A DNA stretch of 64,000 nucleotides from Symsagittifera roscoffensis (lineage: Eukaryota > Xenacoelomorpha > Acoela > Convolutidae). The notes below the pieces were generated by a model that saw nothing but the letters and a program-made list of their open reading frames with translations, had not been told where the DNA came from and searched no databases. Shown piece by piece: positions 59,296-64,000 of this stretch. A program made the translations under genes and the position numbers. Location of the stretch: contig NW_026970820.1 of the NCBI RefSeq assembly GCF_963678635.1, positions 2,294,001 to 2,358,000 of the forward strand, read 5' to 3'. Position 1 is the stretch's first letter; each line of letters opens with the position of its first letter.

Positions 59296-60889
59296 TTGTC
59301 ACTGTGGCCCCGCTCAATCAGTGACTTTTGAAGAGCAGGTTCCGCGGGGGGCGGAGCAGGGGAACGCTAAACGCACTCGCAAAAAGGGGCACCCTCCGGG
59401 TGCTCTTTTTTCGCTCGAAAGTCTTGTGAAACGGTTTGGAACTGTAAGTATTGGAAGCAGTTACAGATAAAACTTTCTGCATCCTTGGGCTCATAGTCAC
59501 AAGTGGTTTTCGAGAGCTTCAATAACTCAATCTTGACATGATCTATTTCTAAAATGGCCAAAATAAAGTGATTTTACTTTTTTCAATGATTCTTGAAGAG
59601 GACTGTCTCAACGAAAACAAGTTTTCGGAAACAGTCCTGGTAACTTATTTTTGATCTCGTTTTCGAGTCTATCGACTTTCAGTCGTAATTAGTAGGCTAA
59701 CAGGACCTATATTAGGTACTAAAAAGATTGAGTTTGTACCAAAAACATCAAAAGCAAGAGATACAAAAACATGAAAAAAGTTCAAAAAATTTCAAAAATT
59801 TAAAAAATTTGAAAAAATTTTCCAAAAAACTTGATTTTTTGTTTTGTCATAAAATAACAAAAAATTGACGTAGAATGAACTTTCAATAGTCCATTTTGAC
59901 TAAATTTTACGATTCAAGCACATTATAACTTAATAACAACATTAAAAAAACCACTGGAAAGGGTGTTTTTCAGCAAACGCCCTTTTTGACCACACCTACG
60001 AAATTCATAACTTTTTATCTAACAAATATAGAGACCTCGGGTTTTTTGCATTGTAATGGGCATACTGAAGACTACCTCTCGCGTGCTGAAACGAACAATT
60101 TTTCTCTTTAATTTTTCCCGCAATTTCGAATTAGGGCGTTTTTTGGCTATTTTTGGTCCTTTTGGGCGGTAAAAAGTCAAACTTAGAGACAACTGTCAAA
60201 AAATCTGTTATCACATGATAGAGTCAACTTGCCATGACGTACCAGATAGTGTCCTGATTCAGACCAAAATTGCCCTCTAATTGTCCGTGGGGGGAGGAAA
60301 TTGAAAATTTTTATTTTTGGCGGGAAAATTTGAAATTTTTCAAAAAAACATTTACTCCACAGACAACGGTTTTAAACTAATGTTGGCATGGCACACAATT
60401 TATCGCTTCATAAGTATGGTCGATTTCTGCCGGGAACATTGATTTTTTAAAAAAATGACCAAAATTTTTGTTGCATTTTTTCAAAAAAATCAAAATTTTG
60501 AGAAAAAAAAAGTTTAAAAATCCTACATATTTAAGCTCCCCAAACTGTCTACTTTCATCCATTCCCTATCAATATAACCCTTTTTCTCAACCAAAATCAA
60601 GTTATGGGGCCAAAAAGTCAAAAAACGTGAAAAAACGACATTTCACGCCCATTTTCGCCCCAAAAGTACCACACATAATGTTTTTTCGGAAAAACGTCAC
60701 AAGAGTTTTCGCCTTATCTCAAAAAGTTTCAGGGGGGTTGGCAAAATTTCAGAGAGATCTGACCTACAGTTTTCGAGAACTTGACTTTTTCTGCAAGAAA
60801 AGAATAAAAGGTAAATGTTCCTTCGAACCGACGGGGCCCCCTTCCCCTGTCTCTACTGAACGCCGAAGCCGGATGCGGCGGCCACCTAG
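59296..60889 (+). repeat. U30: short unit, family D
   Basis: 1594 bp. Head arms GTCACTG/CAGTGAC are intact. Hairpin A at 59387-59405 has GGGCACCC, keeping a G-T pair where the others have A-T. B is at 59600-59637 and C at 60830-60851. It is close to U26 over the whole body and tail. Confidence 0.85.
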
Positions 60890-62481
60890 TTGTCACTGTG
60901 GCCCCGCTATATCAATGACGGTTGTAGAGTGGGTTCCGCGGGGGGCGGAACAGGGGAAAGCTAAACGCACTCGCAAAGAGGAGCACCCTCCGGGTGCTCT
61001 TTTTTTGCTCGAAAGTCTTGTAAGACGGTTTGGAACTGTAAGTATTGGAAGCAGTTACAGATAAAACTTTCGGCATCTTTGTGCTCATAGTCACAATTGG
61101 TTTTCGAGAGCTTCAAAAACTCAATCTTGACATGATATATCTCTAAAATAGACTAAATTAAGTGAATTTACATTTTTCAACGATTCTTGAAGAGGACTGT
61201 CTCAACGAAAACAAGTTTTCGGAAACAGTCCTGGTAACTTAGTTTTGATCTCAATTTTGAGTCTATTGCCTTCAAATTTAGATTAGTAGGCTAACGGGAT
61301 CTATATTATGTCTTAAAAAGATTAAGTTTGTGTCAAAAAGATGAAAAGTAAGAGAAAAAAAAACATTAAGAAAGTATTAAAAATTTCAAAAAATTTAAAA
61401 AATTGAAAATTTTTTCCAAAACACTCGTTTTTTGTTTTGTCATAAAATAACAACAAAATGACGTAAAATGGACTTCAAATAGTGCGTTTCGACTAATTTT
61501 TACGATTCAAGCACATTTTAACTTAATAATAACATGCAAAAAACCACTGGAAAGGGTGTTTTTCAGCAAACGCCCTTTTTGACCACACCTACGAAATCCA
61601 TAACTTTTTATCTAACAAAGATAGAAACCTCGAGTTTTTTGCATTGTAAGAAGCATCCTAAGGCTCACCTGTCGCATGCAAAAATGAACAAATTTTCTTT
61701 TTAATTTTTCCCGCAATTTCGAATTAGGGCGTTTTTTGGCTATTTTTGGTCCTTTTGGGCGATAAAAAGTCAAATTTAGAGACATCTGTCAAAAAAACTG
61801 TTATCACATGATAGAGTCAGCTTGCCATGGCTTACCAAATGGTGTCCTGAGTCAGACCAAAATTGCCCTCTAATTGTCCGTGGGGGGAGGAAATTGAAAA
61901 TTTTTATTTTTGGCGGGAAAATTTGAAGTTTTTCAAAAAAACATTTACTCTGCAGACAACGGTCTTAGACTGATGTTGGCATGGCACGCATTTTTTGCCT
62001 TCATAACTAGGGTCGATTTCTGCCGGGAACATGGATTTTTCAAAAAAATGACTAAAATTTTTGTTGCATTTTTTCAAAAAAATCAAAATTTTGAGAAAAA
62101 TAAAAATTCCAAATCCTACATATTTGAGCTCCCCAAACAGTCTACTTTTATCCATTCTCTATCAATATACCCCATTTTCTCAACCAAAATCGAGTTATGG
62201 GGCCAAAAAGTCAAAAAACGTGAAAAAACGACATTTCACGCCCATTTTCGCCCCAAAAGTACCACACATAATGTTTTTTCGGAAAAACGTCACCAGAGTT
62301 TTCGCCTTATCTCAAAAAGTTTCAGGGGAGTTGGCAAAATTTCAGAGGGATCTGACCTACAGTTTTCGAGAACTTGACTTTTTCTGCAAGAAAAGAATAA
62401 AAGGTAAATGTTCCTTCGAACCGACGGGGCCCCTTCCCCTGTCTCTACTGAACGCCAAAGCCGGATGCGGCGGCCACCTAG
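60890..62481 (+). repeat. U31: short unit, family D
   Basis: 1592 bp. Hairpin A is at 60981-60999, B at 61194-61231 and C at 62433-62453. The body differs from U26 and U30 by roughly 10% by eye, while the last 300 bp differ by only a few bases. One position of the GTCACTG/CAGTGAC head arms is mismatched. Confidence 0.85.
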
Positions 62482-64000
62482 GGGGCAGGGTTGTGTGGTC
62501 TACTATTGTTTTATGGTGTTTGCATCGCGTGGGGGTGAATACGAACAGCGCTCAACGCACTCGCAGAAAGAGCACCCTGCGGGTGCTCTTTTTGTTCGAA
62601 AACTTTAAGTCGATTTAAATCTTTTAATTTACATATTTTGTCCTAATGACAATTTTTTTTACTAGCTGATCTCAGTAAAACTTCCATGTTACCTCAAATC
62701 GTATTCCTGGCTGGGCATTTTTATAAGTCACTCTGTGGCTCGAACAGTTAACTACCAAATACATTTTGATATACGAAATGGACTGTTTCAACGAAAACAA
62801 GTTTTCGGAAACAGTCCAAATTTGTAATTATGATCCCAAATACAAGCAAAATGAAAATTAAGGCGTTGGTTAACCTAACACAGCCCAGCCCATGTCTTTT
62901 TGTTTATCGACTGTTCAATTACATAACAACAATGTTGAAAACTAAGTTATGAAAATTAAAACAAAACAAATAATCGAGAAAGAAAGGATAGTTTATCAAA
63001 AAAGTATGCAAAAACTTGATTAGATATTTTTTGCTTAATCATGAAAACCTCAGTTTCAACAAAATGATACTTGGGAAGCCAGTTTTGACGCGTTACTACA
63101 GTTTAGGCACGTTTTGAGTTCGCCACCCACAATGATCGATTAATTTTTTGATGTTTGTTTTACAAACACGATTTTTTTACCACAATCAAATTTCATAACT
63201 TTTGAACCAATCGAGTAAAATAGATGAAATTTTTTGAATCAGAACTAACTTTTTAAGGGTTTTTGACGTATATAATAAATGTATCCAGTTATTTAATTAT
63301 TTTTTGGCAAATTTATGAAAAAACTTAAAAATTTTGAAAAATTATTTTTTTCCAGATTTGGTGTTCAAAAAGTGCCTCCTATGATGGGCCAGCAAAAAAT
63401 TTGTTTTGAGGCCATAAGTTTGTCTCATTAGATTATACAAACTAGCAAATTGTTCATAATGAAAAATATTAGAAGAACAGTGATTTTTTGAAAAAAACTG
63501 AAAAAAACGTGAAAAAATCAGTTTTTGGCGGGAAATTTCTCAAAAAATCAAAAATAAAGTTTCCTCTCTCCCTACTCCAATAAACTAATTCGGCCACGAC
63601 AATCATTTTTTGTGATCAGTGAAAAAGTCGAGAAACGAGCGGAACGTTGACTTTTCTGAATTTTGACAAAAAATTTCGCAAAAGAACATCAAAAATCTCG
63701 AAAAATTTACAGAAAAAATTTTGCCACAAAATACACCATTCGATTCCCTCAACTGTGCTACTGTCCAAAAAAAACATCACTTTTTTGCATTTTCTCAACC
63801 AAAATTGAGTTATTGGGGCATTTTTGAAAAAAATCGTGATTTTGACCAAAAAAAACGCCCCTTTTTCCCCAAAAAGTGCAACTCATAACATTATTTCGGA
63901 AAAACGCCTTCCCAAGTTATATCTTAGAATTTTGTCCTCTACCTACATGCAAAGTTTGAAGAAATTCTATACTGCCGTTTTCGAGAACTTGAATAATTTT
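62482..64000 (+). repeat. U32: short unit, family E, cut by window end
   Basis: 1519 bp are visible of an expected ~1620. The head starts GGGGCAGGGTTGTGTGG as in U23. Hairpin A is at 62570-62588 and B at 62780-62817. The sequence stops inside the conserved tail shortly before hairpin C, so the array continues beyond the window. Confidence 0.85.

Larger units (their letters stand above)
3318..64000 (+). repeat. Single-orientation tandem array of CTAG-ended units
   Basis: Thirty-two junctions of the form CCACCTAG or CCATCTAG divide this stretch into 31 whole units, a truncated first unit and an incomplete last unit. All point the same way. Short units are 1586-1652 bp and long units 2211-2756 bp. 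Head, body and tail families combine differently in different units, which fixes the boundary directly after CTAG. Nearly every unit has hairpin A in its head (families F, H and A-E), a second hairpin B or B', and hairpin C near its 3' end. No coding gene lies in the array. The interpretation as rolling-circle-type elements is inference. Confidence 0.9.

Noticed and set aside
60468-61064. 198-codon plus-strand frame
   Set aside because: It runs from a low-complexity body through hairpin C and across a CTAG junction into the next head. The same region in sister units is interrupted, so this is chance openness.
3318-64000. CRISPR array
   Set aside because: Repeats are palindromic and regular, but spacing is 1.6-2.7 kb and the intervals are themselves homologous.
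1-64000. Telomeric or rDNA sequence
   Set aside because: I saw no run of TTAGGC, TTAGGG or similar short telomeric repeats and nothing resembling rRNA.

Overview
I see no protein-coding gene I can defend, no rRNA and no CRISPR array. The window is AT-rich eukaryotic-type repetitive DNA. A flank (1-3317) carries several different tRNA-like sequences. It is followed by a single-orientation tandem array of large repeat units from 3318 to the window end at 64000. The abundant A- and T-tracts, in places phased at exactly 10 bp, recall the periodic A/T clusters of Caenorhabditis. A nematode is my best guess at the host, with low confidence.

Flank. Positions 1-3317 hold seven tRNA-like modules with recognisable A-box and B-box elements. 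Three of them lie in a 337-340 bp tandem triplication (1291-2294). They differ from each other and none folds as a perfect canonical tRNA. The rest of the flank shows nothing I can name.

Array. There are 32 head-to-tail junctions, each exactly after the tetranucleotide CTAG in the context CCACCTAG or CCATCTAG. They define 31 complete units plus one 5'-truncated unit at the array edge (U0) and one unit cut by the window end (U32). All lie on the + strand. The same tail is followed by different heads and the same head is preceded by different tails, so the boundary is fixed to the base. Short units (1586-1652 bp) fall into families A, B, C, D and E. Long units (2211-2756 bp) fall into families F, G and H. 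The order is U0 G, U1-U3 F, U4-U5 A, U6 G, U7 H, U8-U9 G, U10 E, U11-U13 A, U14 H, U15 F, U16 A, U17 C, U18 B, U19-U20 A, U21 B, U22 D/C mosaic, U23 E, U24 D variant, U25 A/E mosaic, U26 D, U27-U29 C, U30-U31 D, U32 E.

Unit plan. Each unit begins with a 100-170 bp GC-rich head. Except in family G, the head contains hairpin A (arms of 7-8 bp, 3-nt loop). Next comes hairpin B (10 bp plus 7 bp, short families) or B' (a bulged long stem, long families). A long AT-rich body follows, in many families built of ~520 bp modules ending at GCATGC. The unit closes with a conserved 3' tail: GCATGC block, hairpin C, in several families a small hairpin, then CTAG. Hairpin C has a nearly invariant CCCCTA/CCCCTT loop, while its stem changes between families in a compensated way. 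This is the strongest evidence of function in the window.

Interpretation. The CTAG end, the hairpin just inside it and the tandem end-to-end units resemble non-autonomous Helitron-like (rolling-circle) elements. An array of structured non-coding RNA genes or a recombining satellite fits nearly as well. I found no Rep/helicase gene. Identity figures are by eye.
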